From Rubricella aquisinus (GTDB lineage: Bacteria > Pseudomonadota > Alphaproteobacteria > Rhodobacterales > Rhodobacteraceae): DNA of 64,000 bases. The stretch covers positions 248,001 to 312,000 of the forward strand of contig NZ_JACIJS010000004.1 of NCBI RefSeq assembly GCF_014199445.1, written 5' to 3'. Made by a program: the position numbers and the translations under genes. Below the pieces are notes generated by a model. It was not told the DNA's origin and searched no databases. It saw nothing but the letters and a program-made list of their open reading frames with translations. Below, piece by piece: positions 26,229 through 35,531 of the stretch; the stretch's first letter is position 1; every line of letters begins with the position of its first letter.

Positions 26229-27116
26229 ATGACACGCCCGTTTGACCTTGCCCTCACCGCCCTCGCCCCCGCGATCTGGGGCAGCAGCTATATCGTGACA
26301 ACCGAACTCCTGCCGGATGGCTCCCCGCTTACCATTGCGATGCTGCGCGCCTCGCCCGCCGGGCTTTTGCTCCTGCTCTGGACACGAAATCTGCCGCGTG
26401 GCGTGTGGATCCTGCGCTCTTTGGTGCTGGGTGTGCTGAACTTTTCGCTGTTTTGGGGGCTGATGTTCGTGGCGGCCTATGCACTGCCCGGCGGGCTTGC
26501 CGCGACCCTTGGCGCGATCCAGCCGTTGATCGTGTTGTTTCTGGCAAAGCTCTTGCTGGATCAATCGGTGCGCCCGGCCGCTGTGCTCGCGGGCCTTGGC
26601 GGGATGCTTGGCGTTGCGCTTTTGGTGGTCAAGCCGGGGGCCGGGTTTGACATGGTGGGGATATTGGCAGCGCTTGGCGGTGCGGTCTCCATGGCCTGTG
26701 GCACGGTGTTGACGCGCAAATGGCAGCCGCCCGTGCCTGCGCTCACCTTCACCGCATGGCAGTTGACGGCGGGTGGGCTGATCTTGGTGCCAGTGGCGCT
26801 TTGGCTGGAGCCGCCCTTGCCGCCGCTGGATGCGGGCGCGGTGGTTGGGCTGGTTTGGCTCGGTCTGATCGGGGGGGCTGCGACCTATTTCATCTGGTTC
26901 CGGGGCATCGCCCGGTTGGGACCATCGACCGTGGCACCCCTTGGGCTTCTCAGCCCGGTGGTGGCGACGCTGCTTGGCCTTGCCCTCTTGGGGGAGGGGA
27001 TGACCCTGCCGCAGAGCCTTGGCATGGCCCTTGTTCTGGGCAGCGTGTGGGTTGGCCAAATGGGACCGACCGCTGCGCCGCGATTGCCGCGAAAGGGCGT
27101 CGCGCCCCAGCTTTGA
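26229..27116 (+). CDS. EamA/DMT family exporter under MarR control
   Basis: 295 residues with ten hydrophobic segments in two EamA repeats (ALAPAIWGSSYIVTTELLP near residue 10; GGAVSMACGTVLTRKWQPP near 155). AAGGA lies seven bases before the ATG. It is the only gene in its transcript and is divergent from the MarR gene with shared operators, so it is likely induced by the compound it exports. Confidence 0.9.
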   Translation: MTRPFDLALTALAPAIWGSSYIVTTELLPDGSPLTIAMLRASPAGLLLLLWTRNLPRGVWILRSLVLGVLNFSLFWGLMFVAAYALPGGLAATLGAIQPLIVLFLAKLLLDQSVRPAAVLAGLGGMLGVALLVVKPGAGFDMVGILAALGGAVSMACGTVLTRKWQPPVPALTFTAWQLTAGGLILVPVALWLEPPLPPLDAGAVVGLVWLGLIGGAATYFIWFRGIARLGPSTVAPLGLLSPVVATLLGLALLGEGMTLPQSLGMALVLGSVWVGQMGPTAAPRLPRKGVAPQL

Positions 27117-27136
27117 CCGGGCACTGCCCAAACCGC

Positions 27137-28024
27137 TCAGGATTGGCGCAGAAAGTCGATCATCACCCGGACCTTCTGCGGCAGATAGGACCGCGACGGA
27201 TAAAGCGCCCAAGCCGCCGTATCGAATTGCGCGGCGGAGCAGTCATACTGCGGAAACACATCCACAAGCCGCCCCGCTGCGATATCTGGGCCAACCAACC
27301 AGTCCGCGAGCAGGCTCGGTCCCAGCCCGTCGCGCGCGGCCCGGCGCAGGGCCAGCGCATTCGCAATCACCAGATCCCCCGTGATATCCACCGCGAAGGG
27401 CGCTTTCCCCGCCCGGCGGAACCGCCAGCGCGTCCGGTAATCCGGCAAGGCAAAGCGCAGGCAGCGATGGTGCCGCAAATCCCCCGGCTCCGTCAGGGGG
27501 GACGCGCCCGCGATATACGCGGGCGAGGCGCAAACGACATAGCGGGTGTCCATCAGCCGGGTGCTGATCAGATCACCGCGCGGGGCAGGGGTCAGCCGGA
27601 TGGCAAGGTCGATGCCCTTCGCCGTCAGATCAAGCATGTCATCCGTCGGGATCAATTCGATCGCAATGGCCGGATAGCGCGCCATGAATTGCCCCAGACG
27701 CGGCACGATACATTCCTGCGCAAAGGCGACGGAGGCCGTCATCTTCAGCGTGCCCGACGGCGCGTGCGCGGCGCTGCGCGCGGTGTCGAGCGCGCGGTCC
27801 ATCTCCTCCAAGAGCGGCGTGATCTCAGCGATGTAGCGCGCTCCCAATTCGGTGACGGAAAGCCTGCGGGTGGAGCGCTGGAACAGCCGCACCCCCAACT
27901 CAGCCTCCACCCCCGCGACCATGCGCGACACGGAGGACGGGTCCACATCCAGCGCCCGCGCCGCCGCGGCAAAGCTGCCATGTCGGGCCACCAGCACCAC
28001 GGTTTTGAGGGTTGCGATATCCAT
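27137..28024 (-). CDS. LysR-type regulator
   Basis: 295 residues: winged HTH (DIATLKTVVLVARHGSFAAAARALDVDPSSVSRMVAGVEAEL) and a LysR effector domain with the GDLISTRLMDTRYVVCASPAYI segment. Divergent from the SDR-GST genes, separated by a 321-bp stretch that includes a small ORF at 28126. It resembles regulators of oxidoreductase genes of the DsdC/AaeR-like subgroup. Convergent with the EamA exporter (20-bp gap). Confidence 0.9.
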   Translation of the reverse strand: MDIATLKTVVLVARHGSFAAAARALDVDPSSVSRMVAGVEAELGVRLFQRSTRRLSVTELGARYIAEITPLLEEMDRALDTARSAAHAPSGTLKMTASVAFAQECIVPRLGQFMARYPAIAIELIPTDDMLDLTAKGIDLAIRLTPAPRGDLISTRLMDTRYVVCASPAYIAGASPLTEPGDLRHHRCLRFALPDYRTRWRFRRAGKAPFAVDITGDLVIANALALRRAARDGLGPSLLADWLVGPDIAAGRLVDVFPQYDCSAAQFDTAAWALYPSRSYLPQKVRVMIDFLRQS

Positions 28025-28125
28025 TCATGTAGAATGCGCACGACACTTATGTCATTCAATCTGTTTTTCCCAAAGAGTTACATCAATAGGGTCTGACCAT
28101 CGCACCACCATTCGGAGACGAGGGA

Positions 28126-28314
28126 ATGAAGATTGACCACGCCCAGGCGCTTGAAGCAGCCGCATTTCGTGGCGCAGACGCGGGCGATCCCGCCCTTCTG
28201 ATCCCTTGCGGGTCCGTTCCCGGCGCGCCCGTTAGCCGCCTGTGGGAGCGGACCGGCCCCACGCCTTCCCGGTGGGACGCGATCCCGATAAGCTGGCGGC
28301 GCTGGCGAACATGA
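28126..28314 (+). pseudogene. Small ORF, possible frameshifted gene remnant
   Basis: A 62-residue frame ending in a low-complexity WRRWRT tail. In the frame two bases over, the last third reads HAFPVGRDPDKLAALANMK and stops at 28317, which looks more protein-like and recalls an NAD(P)-binding or dehydrogenase segment. A truncated and frameshifted enzyme gene is one reading; chance coding is the other. The two frames were translated by hand and no family was identified with confidence. Confidence 0.3.
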
Positions 28315-28345
28315 AATGACTGACAACCCCAATAAGGATCGAAGC

Positions 28346-29113
28346 ATGACCGAACTCAATGGAAAAACCGTCGTCATCACGGGCGCAAGTCAGGGCATCG
28401 GCGCGGCGGCGGCGCGTGGCTTCGCGGCACGTGGGGCGCATGTCATTCTGGCCGCCCGCAATGAGGGCCGCATCGCCGCCATCGCTGATGAGATCCGCAC
28501 CGCGGGGGGCAAGGCCGACGCGCTGCGCTGCGATGTGAGCCGCGCGGCGGATGTGAAGGCGCTGATCGACTTGGCTGTGCGCACCACCGGGACGCTCGAC
28601 GTGCTGATCAACAATGCCGGTCTCATCGACCCGATTGCCCGGCTTGCGGACAGCGATGTGGATGCATGGGGCAGCGTCGTCGATGTGAACCTCAAGGGCG
28701 TTTATCACGGTCTGCGCTATGCGATCCCGGTGATGGTCGCAAACGGGTCCGGCACGATCATCAACATCAGTTCCGGTGCCGCCACGGCCGCGCTGGAAGG
28801 GTGGAGCCATTATTGTGCGACGAAAGCCGCCGTTTTGTCGCTGACCCGAGTGGCCCATAAGGAATACGCGGATCAGGGCGTGCGGGTGGTCGGGCTCAGC
28901 CCCGGCACGGTCGCCACGCCGATGCAGACGCAGATCCGGGCCTCCGGGATCAATCCAGTAAGCCAGCTTGATCCCGGGGTGCATATTCCGCCCGAATGGG
29001 TAGCAGATGCGCTTGCGTGGCTGTGTACGGCGGCGGCTGATCCGCATCTGGGCGGCGATTTTTCGATCAAAACGCCGGAGGGCCGCGCTGCGGTCGGGCT
29101 TCCGCCGCTGTGA
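28346..29113 (+). CDS. Short-chain dehydrogenase/reductase
   Basis: 255 residues, classical SDR: cofactor motif TGASQGIGAAAARGF (TGxxxGxG), NNAG, catalytic Ser (INISSGAA), YxxxK as YCATKAAVLSL, and a C-terminal GGDFSIKTPEGR. Substrate unknown. The ATG at 28346 has AAGGAT upstream; an ATG at 28316 lacks one. It is followed by a GST gene and preceded by a divergent LysR, its likely regulator. Confidence 0.92.
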   Translation: MTELNGKTVVITGASQGIGAAAARGFAARGAHVILAARNEGRIAAIADEIRTAGGKADALRCDVSRAADVKALIDLAVRTTGTLDVLINNAGLIDPIARLADSDVDAWGSVVDVNLKGVYHGLRYAIPVMVANGSGTIINISSGAATAALEGWSHYCATKAAVLSLTRVAHKEYADQGVRVVGLSPGTVATPMQTQIRASGINPVSQLDPGVHIPPEWVADALAWLCTAAADPHLGGDFSIKTPEGRAAVGLPPL

Positions 29114-29130
29114 TGCCCGGGGATGAGCTT

Positions 29131-29772
29131 ATGACGTCCCATCCGGTCCTTTGGTCGTTTCGACGCTGCCCCTATGCCATGCGCGCCCGGCTCGCCATTG
29201 CGCGCGCGGGTCAGCGTGTGGAATTGCGCGAAATCCTCTTGCGCGACAAGCCGCAGGCTTTTCTTGAGACATCCCCCAGCGGCACGGTGCCCTGCCTGCG
29301 CCTGCCGGACCGGGTGTTGGATGAGAGCCTCGATATCATGATCTGGGCGCTTGAGCGGAATGACCCCGATGGCCTGCGCGACATGCCCGATGCGGGTTGG
29401 GCATGGATCGCGGAATGCGATGGCCCGTTCAAGGCGGCGCTGGATCGCACCAAATACGCCAGCCGTTACCCCGCGCATGACCCGGACGAGGAGCGGGAGA
29501 AGGCGGCCGTTTTCCTGCGCAAACTGGATGCGCAGCTTGGCCATCATGGCGCGCTTTTTGGTGCGCGGCTGACGCTGGCGGACCTCGCCATTCTGCCGTT
29601 TGTCCGCCAATTCGCGCATATCGACCGGGCGTGGTTCCGGGCACAGGATTGGCCGCATCTGATCGTGTGGCTGGACCGGTTTCTGGAAAGCGCAGATTTC
29701 GCCCGGATCATGTCGAAATACCCGCTATGGTCTGACACGGCCCCACCCATCTGGTTTGACGGGCAGGCGTGA
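29131..29772 (+). CDS. Glutathione S-transferase-like protein
   Basis: 213 residues with a thioredoxin-like N-terminal domain (LWSFRRCPYAMRARLAIARAGQRVE, containing CPYAMR in place of a full CxxC) and an all-alpha C-terminal domain (LTLADLAILPFVRQFAH). GRXs and GSTs of this subgroup use the Cys as catalytic residue. The ATG at 29131 is preferred (GGGGA upstream); in-frame starts at 29110 and 29113 exist. Probably cotranscribed with the SDR gene. Confidence 0.85.
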   Translation: MTSHPVLWSFRRCPYAMRARLAIARAGQRVELREILLRDKPQAFLETSPSGTVPCLRLPDRVLDESLDIMIWALERNDPDGLRDMPDAGWAWIAECDGPFKAALDRTKYASRYPAHDPDEEREKAAVFLRKLDAQLGHHGALFGARLTLADLAILPFVRQFAHIDRAWFRAQDWPHLIVWLDRFLESADFARIMSKYPLWSDTAPPIWFDGQA

Positions 29773-29779
29773 GCGCGGC

Positions 29780-30655
29780 CTAGTCCGGCAATAAGCCTTC
29801 AAGATAGGCCGCGTAAGGGCTGCCCGCGAGCTTCGCGATTGCGGCCCGCAGCCCTGCCGCGTCGATCAATCCCTTGCGATAGGCGATCTCCTCCGGGCAG
29901 GCGATCTTGACCCCTTGCCGGCGTTCCAATGTGCCGATGAAGGTGGCCGCTTCCAACAGGCTGTCGGGCGTTCCGGTGTCGAGCCACGCATAGCCGCGCC
30001 CCATCTGCTCCACATGCAGTGCGCCATCGGCAAGGTAGCTGCGGTTAAGATCGGTAATCTCCAACTCCCCGCGCGGGGAGGGGGTGAGCGTGGCGGCGCG
30101 TGCTGCCGCCGTGCCGTCATAGAAATAGAGCCCTGTCACCGCCATATTTGAGCGGGGGCTTGTGGGCTTTTCCTCCAGCGTCGTGGCCCGGCCTGAGGCG
30201 TCGAGCGTGACGATGCCGTAGCGATCGGGGTCCGCGACGCTATAGCCGAACACGGTCGCGCCGCCCTCTGTCTCGACCCGCGCGCGCGCACGGGCGAGCA
30301 TCTCCGACAGGCCTTGCCCGACGAACAGGTTATCGCCAAGGATCAGGCAGGACGGCTCCTCCCCCACAAACGCGGCCCCGATCGTATAGGCTTGCGCCAG
30401 GCCGCCCGGGTCGGGCTGCTCGGCATAGGTCAGGCGCAGCCCCCATCCCGCACCGTCCCCCAAGAGCGCTTCAAACGCGGGCCGGTCATGCGGTGTGGTG
30501 ATGATCAGCACCTCCCGAATATCCGCGAGCATCAGAACGCTCAGCGGGTAATAGATCATCGGCTTGTCATAGACCGGCATGATCTGTTTCGAGATGGCCT
30601 GCGTCATCGGCCAAAGCCGCGATCCGGTGCCGCCTGCCAGAATGATGCCCTTCAT
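29780..30655 (-). CDS. rfbA: Glucose-1-phosphate thymidylyltransferase
   Basis: 291 residues. The nucleotidyltransferase signature is GIILAGGTGSRLWPMTQAISKQ followed by PVYDKPMIYYPLSVLML, and LEEKPTSPRSNMAVTGLYFYD is typical. It makes dTDP-glucose from dTTP and glucose 1-phosphate. It follows rfbB with a 93-bp gap; no rfbC or rfbD is present, fitting a 3-amino-6-deoxysugar route with the FdtA/B/C-like genes at 32794-34809 rather than dTDP-rhamnose. Confidence 0.95.
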   Translation of the reverse strand: MKGIILAGGTGSRLWPMTQAISKQIMPVYDKPMIYYPLSVLMLADIREVLIITTPHDRPAFEALLGDGAGWGLRLTYAEQPDPGGLAQAYTIGAAFVGEEPSCLILGDNLFVGQGLSEMLARARARVETEGGATVFGYSVADPDRYGIVTLDASGRATTLEEKPTSPRSNMAVTGLYFYDGTAAARAATLTPSPRGELEITDLNRSYLADGALHVEQMGRGYAWLDTGTPDSLLEAATFIGTLERRQGVKIACPEEIAYRKGLIDAAGLRAAIAKLAGSPYAAYLEGLLPD

Positions 30656-30748
30656 CGCCGTTCTCCTGCCGCCCCTTGGGACATTGACTGTGCTGTCGCG
30701 CGGGCAGGCTTGTCCATAGGCAATGGCGCGGCCCCCTGCGCTGCCGCC

Positions 30749-31795
30749 CTAACGCGTGACGCCCAATCGCGCGCCCGCATAGCGCGCCTGCAAGGGCTGC
30801 CACCAGTCCACGTTCTCCAGATACCAACGGATCGTCGCACGGATGCCGTCAGCAAAGCCATGGTGCGCATGCCAGCCCAAATCCTGCTCCAGCCGGGTTG
30901 GATCAATGGCATAGCGCGCGTCATGGCCGGGTCGGTCCTCGACAAAGGTGATCAGCCGATCATGCGGCGCGGCCTCTGGCCGGAGCGCGTCCATTTCCGC
31001 GCAGATGGTTCTGACGACATCAATATTGCGCCGCTCATTGCGGCTGCCCACGGTGTAGGTCGCGCCGATCTGGCCTTGTGCTGCAATGAGGTCAAGCGCG
31101 CTTGCGTGATCCTCCACATGCAGCCAGTCGCGGATATGCTCCCCCGTGCCATACACCGGCAGCGCGCGCCCCGCCGCGGTGTTCAGGATGGTGAGCGGGA
31201 TCAGCTTTTCGGGGAATTGATAGGGGCCGTAATTGTTCGAGCAGTTTGAGATCATCGCCGGAAAGCCATAGGTCCGCGTCCATGCTTTCACGAGGTGGTC
31301 CGACGCGGCCTTGGACGCTGAATAGGGGGAGGATGGGTCATAGGCGCTGTGCTCGCTGAATGCGCCCTCCGCCCCGAGAGAGCCATAAACCTCATCGGTA
31401 GACACATGCAAAAACCGAAACCGCGCCTGCGCAGCACCCGGCAGCTTGTCCCAATAGGCGCGGGCGGCCTCCAGCAGCACATAGGTGCCGGTCACATTGG
31501 TGGAGATAAACGCCCCCGGCCCGTCGATGGAGCGGTCAACATGGCTTTCAGCGGCCAGATGAAAAACGCGGTCCGGCTGGAAGGAGGCAAACACGTCCGC
31601 AACCGTGCCGGCATCGCGAATGTCACCTTCGACAAAGCGGTGGCGCGGGTGCGGATCAACCCCGCGCAGGGACGTGCGCGTGCCCGCATAGGTCAGCGCA
31701 TCCAGCGTGCAGACCTCATGCCCTGCGCCCACCAGCCTGCGCACCAGCGCTGATCCGATAAAACCGGCACCTCCTGTTACGAGCATTCGGGTCAC
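30749..31795 (-). CDS. rfbB: dTDP-glucose 4,6-dehydratase
   Basis: 348 residues. Rossmann motif GGAGFIGSALVRRLVGAG (6-23), the STDEVYG active-site segment with Asp-Glu, and YSASKAASDHLV (YxxxK). It converts dTDP-glucose to dTDP-4-keto-6-deoxyglucose, the substrate of FdtA/QdtA-type ketoisomerases. It lies on the same strand as the operon from 41432 but is separated from it by an opposing glycosyltransferase gene. Confidence 0.95.
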   Translation of the reverse strand: MTRMLVTGGAGFIGSALVRRLVGAGHEVCTLDALTYAGTRTSLRGVDPHPRHRFVEGDIRDAGTVADVFASFQPDRVFHLAAESHVDRSIDGPGAFISTNVTGTYVLLEAARAYWDKLPGAAQARFRFLHVSTDEVYGSLGAEGAFSEHSAYDPSSPYSASKAASDHLVKAWTRTYGFPAMISNCSNNYGPYQFPEKLIPLTILNTAAGRALPVYGTGEHIRDWLHVEDHASALDLIAAQGQIGATYTVGSRNERRNIDVVRTICAEMDALRPEAAPHDRLITFVEDRPGHDARYAIDPTRLEQDLGWHAHHGFADGIRATIRWYLENVDWWQPLQARYAGARLGVTR

Positions 31796-31910
31796 GGATC
31801 ACCTCCGGCGTGACGGGTTGCGTGCTGTCGCCCTTTGGTCGCAAGGGTAATGGCTTTCACCAGTTTTACAAAAGCCTTACAACCCTCTGAGGAAAATTGC
31901 GGAGCAACTG

Positions 31911-32807
31911 ATGGCGCAGGCAGAGCGGGTCACTTTCATAGTCATGGCCTATAATCAGGCCCCCGTAGTGGCGGAGGCCGTGCAATCGGCGCTCGATCAG
32001 GATTATGAGAACCTGCAAATCATCCTGTCTGACGATTGCTCCACCGATGAGACATTCGATGTGATCCGATCGGTCGTGGCGGGGTATGATGGCCCGCATG
32101 ATGTGGAGGTGAACCGCACGCCCCGTAACCTTGGCATCGCGCCGCATGTCAATCTGATGTTCGAGAGGGCCGAAGGCGCGCTTGTGGTGTTGCAGGCGGG
32201 CGACGATATCTCCACTCCCGACCGCGCGCGCAAACTTCATGCGGCCTATGTGGAGGGCGATGCAGAGGGCACGGCGCGCCCGATGATCGTGTTCTCCGAC
32301 ATGGTCGGCATGACCTATGACGGTCATGTGGGCGACTATATCGTCACCAATGTCGAGATGCGGCGCATGGGCCTGTTTCGCATGGCCATGTCCCATTATG
32401 GCATCGTCGGGGCGGTCGCGGCCTATAACCCGGAGATATACCACCGCTTTGGCCCGCTCAGCGTGCCGGGCATCGCGGAGGATCGGGTGTTTACCTTTCG
32501 GGCGTTTCTGGCGGGCACGATCAAGCATGTGCCCGAACCGCTGGTGTTTCACCGCGATGGCGGGATCAGTGACCTCAATCCGCACCAGATCAAGGGCGCG
32601 CATCAGGGGATGCGCGCGCTCAACCGGCTGAGCCTCTTGCGCGACAAACGGCAAAGCCTGATCGACAGCAATACCTATTCCCCCCGGCCCCGAAAAACCC
32701 GCAAATGGCTGGAGGACAAAATCCGACAGCTTGAGGCACAGGTGGCCGATGACATCGCGGCCGGTCTCACGCCGCCTGAGGCGCTGGACGACCTTAGGGG
32801 CGCGTGA
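31911..32807 (+). CDS. Glycosyltransferase family 2
   Basis: 298 residues. GT-A core [40 protein letters not shown] with the first Asp pair, then [10 protein letters not shown] as the DxD-like motif. No membrane segment. It is the only rightward gene in the surface-polysaccharide locus, divergent from rfbB and overlapping the 3' end of the FdtC-like gene by 14 bp. It likely transfers a sugar in assembly of the glycan made by this locus. Confidence 0.88.
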   Translation: MAQAERVTFIVMAYNQAPVVAEAVQSALDQDYENLQIILSDDCSTDETFDVIRSVVAGYDGPHDVEVNRTPRNLGIAPHVNLMFERAEGALVVLQAGDDISTPDRARKLHAAYVEGDAEGTARPMIVFSDMVGMTYDGHVGDYIVTNVEMRRMGLFRMAMSHYGIVGAVAAYNPEIYHRFGPLSVPGIAEDRVFTFRAFLAGTIKHVPEPLVFHRDGGISDLNPHQIKGAHQGMRALNRLSLLRDKRQSLIDSNTYSPRPRKTRKWLEDKIRQLEAQVADDIAAGLTPPEALDDLRGA

Positions 32808-33267
32808 CCGCCCGCGCGGGATTGCCGACCACGGTTTGCCCCGGCGCGACATCCCGCGTCACCACCGCGCCCGCACCGATCATAGCACCCGCACCGATCG
32901 TGATCCCCGGCAGCAGGACCGCGCCGCCACCGATGGAGGCACCCTTGCCGATATGGGTTTGGGGGAAAGCCTGCGCCGCGCGCGCTGATCCACGCGCGCT
33001 TTTGGGATAGGGATCATTGGTCAGCGTCACATTCGGCCCGATGAACACATCATCCCCGATGCGCATCCCGTCATATAGCGACACGCCGTTCTTGATCGTC
33101 ACGCGGTCCCCGATCACAACATCGTTTTCGATAAAGCAATGGGAGCAGATGTTGCAATCCCGCCCGATTGTGGCGCCCTTCAGGACGACGCAGAATTGCC
33201 AGATCGTCGTGCCCTCCCCGATGGCATCGGCCTGAACATCGCTCAACGGGTGAAATGTCGTGCCCAT
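32794..33267 (-). CDS. FdtC/QdtC-like sugar N-acetyltransferase
   Basis: 157 residues of left-handed beta-helix ([34 protein letters not shown]) with [10 protein letters not shown], resembling dTDP-3-amino-3,6-dideoxyhexose N-acetyltransferases. It would acetylate the amine made by the neighbouring aminotransferase using acetyl-CoA. Gene product start at 33267 (ATG). Last gene of the operon; its 3' end overlaps the opposing glycosyltransferase gene. The exact sugar (Qui3N or Fuc3N) cannot be told here. Confidence 0.85.
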   Translation of the reverse strand: MGTTFHPLSDVQADAIGEGTTIWQFCVVLKGATIGRDCNICSHCFIENDVVIGDRVTIKNGVSLYDGMRIGDDVFIGPNVTLTNDPYPKSARGSARAAQAFPQTHIGKGASIGGGAVLLPGITIGAGAMIGAGAVVTRDVAPGQTVVGNPARAVTRP

Positions 33268-33286
33268 CACTGGCTCCCTTTATCTG

Positions 33287-34384
33287 TCATGTGGCGAAAA
33301 AGCGGTGCAGGCTCGCGATCACCCTGTCGGTCTGCGCATCGGTCTGATGTGGCCCGATGGGCAGGCTCAGCACCTCCTGCGCCAACGCGTCGGCCCGGGG
33401 GAGCGCGGGCCATTGATCGCCTGCATAGGCGGCTTGGGCGTGGCAGGGGATCGGGTAATGCTGGATCGTCTCGATCCCGTCCTGTGCCAGATGGCGCGCC
33501 AGCGCGTCCCGCTCGGCAGCGCGCACCACATAAAGATGCCAAGAGGATTGCGCCCAATTCGGCATGTGCGGAAGCCGCAGCAAATCGCCGGGCAATTCGG
33601 CGTCATAGCGTGCAGCGATCCGCGCGCGCCGTGCGTTCCACGCCTCCAGATGGTCGAGCTTTACCCGCAGCAGCGCCGCCTGAAGCGGGTCGAGTCGCGC
33701 ATTCAGGCCCTGCTCAAGATGCTTGTATTTCTCCTCCGCCCCATAGTTGCCGATCCGCCGCATCCGCGCGGCAAGGGCGGGATCATTGGTGGTCACGGCC
33801 CCCGCATCGCCAAAAGCGCCAAGGTTCTTGCCGGGATAAAAGCTCCACGCGGCGGCATGCCCATGCCCCCCGATACGCTGCCCGCGATAGAGCGCACCAT
33901 GGGCCTGCGCCGCGTCCTCCAGCACCCAAAGCCGGTGCTCCTGAGCCAGCGCCATGATGGGATCCATGTCACAGGGCATCCCGTAAATATGCACCGGGAT
34001 CACCGCACGGGTGCGCGGGGTGAGGGCCGCCGCGATCCCGTCGGCGTCAATCGTGAACTGTCCTTCCGCCGGATCGACCGGCACGATGGTGGCTCCGGTC
34101 TGACTGACGGCAAGCCATGTGGCGACGAAAGTATGCGCGGGCACGATCACCTCATCCCCCGGCCTGACCTCCATCGCCATCAGCGCCAGCCGCAGCGCAT
34201 CCAGCCCGTTGCTGACACCCACGCATTGCGCCGTTCCGCAAAACCCGGCGAAGGCCTGTTCAAACCCGGTGACCTCCGCCCCGCCGATATACCGGCCCGA
34301 GGACATGACCCGCGCCATCGCCGCATCAAGTGCGTCGCGCAACTCAGCCGTTCCAGCGGTAAGGTCAAGGAAAGGGACGATCAT
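33287..34384 (-). CDS. DegT/DnrJ-family sugar aminotransferase (FdtB/QdtB-like)
   Basis: 365 residues, type I PLP fold. The PLP lysine is in SFYPGKNLGAFGDAGAV; also the motifs NGLDALRLALMAMEVRPGDEV and VHIYGMPCDMD. It would install the 3-amino group on dTDP-3-keto-6-deoxyhexose, using glutamate. ATG overlaps the FdtA-like stop by four bases (34381-34384), so it is translationally coupled. Confidence 0.9.
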   Translation of the reverse strand: MIVPFLDLTAGTAELRDALDAAMARVMSSGRYIGGAEVTGFEQAFAGFCGTAQCVGVSNGLDALRLALMAMEVRPGDEVIVPAHTFVATWLAVSQTGATIVPVDPAEGQFTIDADGIAAALTPRTRAVIPVHIYGMPCDMDPIMALAQEHRLWVLEDAAQAHGALYRGQRIGGHGHAAAWSFYPGKNLGAFGDAGAVTTNDPALAARMRRIGNYGAEEKYKHLEQGLNARLDPLQAALLRVKLDHLEAWNARRARIAARYDAELPGDLLRLPHMPNWAQSSWHLYVVRAAERDALARHLAQDGIETIQHYPIPCHAQAAYAGDQWPALPRADALAQEVLSLPIGPHQTDAQTDRVIASLHRFFAT

Positions 34385-34809
34385 GACGCGGACACGGCCT
34401 CCAGATACGCCGCATGATCGCGGAAATAATCGGCCTCGTCATAGGGCAGGGAGGCCAGAACGAGGCACACCGCGCCTTCGGAAAATCCGCCCAGATCGCG
34501 CCAGATCATTGGCCCTACATAAAGCCCCTGATCCGGGCGGGACAGCTCAAACCGCCGCGATTGTTGCCCATCGGAGAGGGTGATCTCAAACCGTCCGGCC
34601 ACCGCGATGATAAGCTGTTCCAGCGCCTTATGACCATGCGCGCCACGGGTCACCGCTGGCCCAAGGTCATAAAGGTAATAGACCCGCGCGATGTCGAACG
34701 GGACATGCCGTTGCCCTTCGACAAAGCTCAGCGCACCGCGCGCGTCGCTCACCCGTGGCAGGTCGATCAGATGGCACGCATCCAGCGCGGGACGGGCGGG
34801 GGCAGTCAT
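34381..34809 (-). CDS. FdtA/QdtA-like dTDP-4-oxo-6-deoxyhexose 3,4-ketoisomerase
   Basis: 142-residue cupin. The family signature DARGALSFVEGQRHVPFDIARVYYLYD and RGAHGHKALEQLIIAVAG (His pair in the active site) are clear. It isomerises the 4-keto product of RfbB to a 3-keto sugar. FdtA and QdtA differ in stereochemistry at C4, so Fuc3NAc or Qui3NAc could result. Its ATG overlaps the cytidylyltransferase stop by four bases, joining the amino-sugar module to the phosphoramidate module in one transcript. Confidence 0.88.
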   Translation of the reverse strand: MTAPARPALDACHLIDLPRVSDARGALSFVEGQRHVPFDIARVYYLYDLGPAVTRGAHGHKALEQLIIAVAGRFEITLSDGQQSRRFELSRPDQGLYVGPMIWRDLGGFSEGAVCLVLASLPYDEADYFRDHAAYLEAVSAS

Positions 34810-35531
34810 GGGCGTCCCCCCTCATAGGCCGCGAGATCGGAGATGGAATCGACCTCCCCCCACGGATGATGGTTCGGCACTGCCCCGATGGCCACGCGCC
34901 CGCCCTCCAGCACCATCTGAAGCGCGCTGGTCATATCAAGCCGGTCGCGCGCCGCAGCATTCATGCCCGCGCGCAGGCGATGCACTTCGGCCCAGCCTTC
35001 AGGACGAAAATGCAACAGACCCATATATTGCCCCTCGATCTCATCCGTGTGGTGGGCCTGTTTGCCGATCTCGGCCAATTGCCCATCTGGGGTCAGCTTG
35101 AAACTCTCCGCGTCCTCCAGCGGGTCGTCAAATCGCGCGGCCCAAATCTCAAGCCAGTTCGGATCATATGTGATGGCAATCGGCTCTGGCGCGTGTGACA
35201 GGGCGCTGACGGCCTCCGGCGCATAGAAGATATCGGAATAACTGATCAGGCATGGCCCCTCCGCCAACCATGCCTCCGCTTGCGCTAGCGAGGCGACCAT
35301 GTTCGTCTCTGCCCAGCGGGGATTGTGGAACACGCGGTCGGCATGGCCTTCGATCAGCGCCGCGCGGTAGCCCGTGACAATGCCAAGCTCCGTCACGCCT
35401 GCCGCGCGCAGCGCTTCGATCTGATGAAACAGCAAGGGCTTGCCGTCCAATGGCACCATGCATTTCGGCTTTTCATCCGTCATCTGCTGCATACGGCTGC
35501 CGCGCCCGGCGGCAAGGATGATCGCTCTCAT
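34806..35531 (-). CDS. LicC-like cytidylyltransferase; candidate CTP:phosphoglutamine cytidylyltransferase
   Basis: 241 residues: MRAIILAAGRGSRMQQMTDE, then KPKCMVPLDGKPLLFHQIEAL, a nucleotidyltransferase core of the LicC type. LicC itself makes CDP-choline; no choline kinase is nearby. In the C. jejuni capsule locus the equivalent protein (Cj1416) uses CTP and L-glutamine phosphate to make CDP-L-glutamine. Next to a PEP-synthase-like kinase and an amidotransferase-like hydrolase, that role is the best inference here. The ATG at 35531 overlaps the hydrolase stop by four bases; the extended frame upstream is rejected. Confidence 0.75.
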   Translation of the reverse strand: MRAIILAAGRGSRMQQMTDEKPKCMVPLDGKPLLFHQIEALRAAGVTELGIVTGYRAALIEGHADRVFHNPRWAETNMVASLAQAEAWLAEGPCLISYSDIFYAPEAVSALSHAPEPIAITYDPNWLEIWAARFDDPLEDAESFKLTPDGQLAEIGKQAHHTDEIEGQYMGLLHFRPEGWAEVHRLRAGMNAAARDRLDMTSALQMVLEGGRVAIGAVPNHHPWGEVDSISDLAAYEGGRP

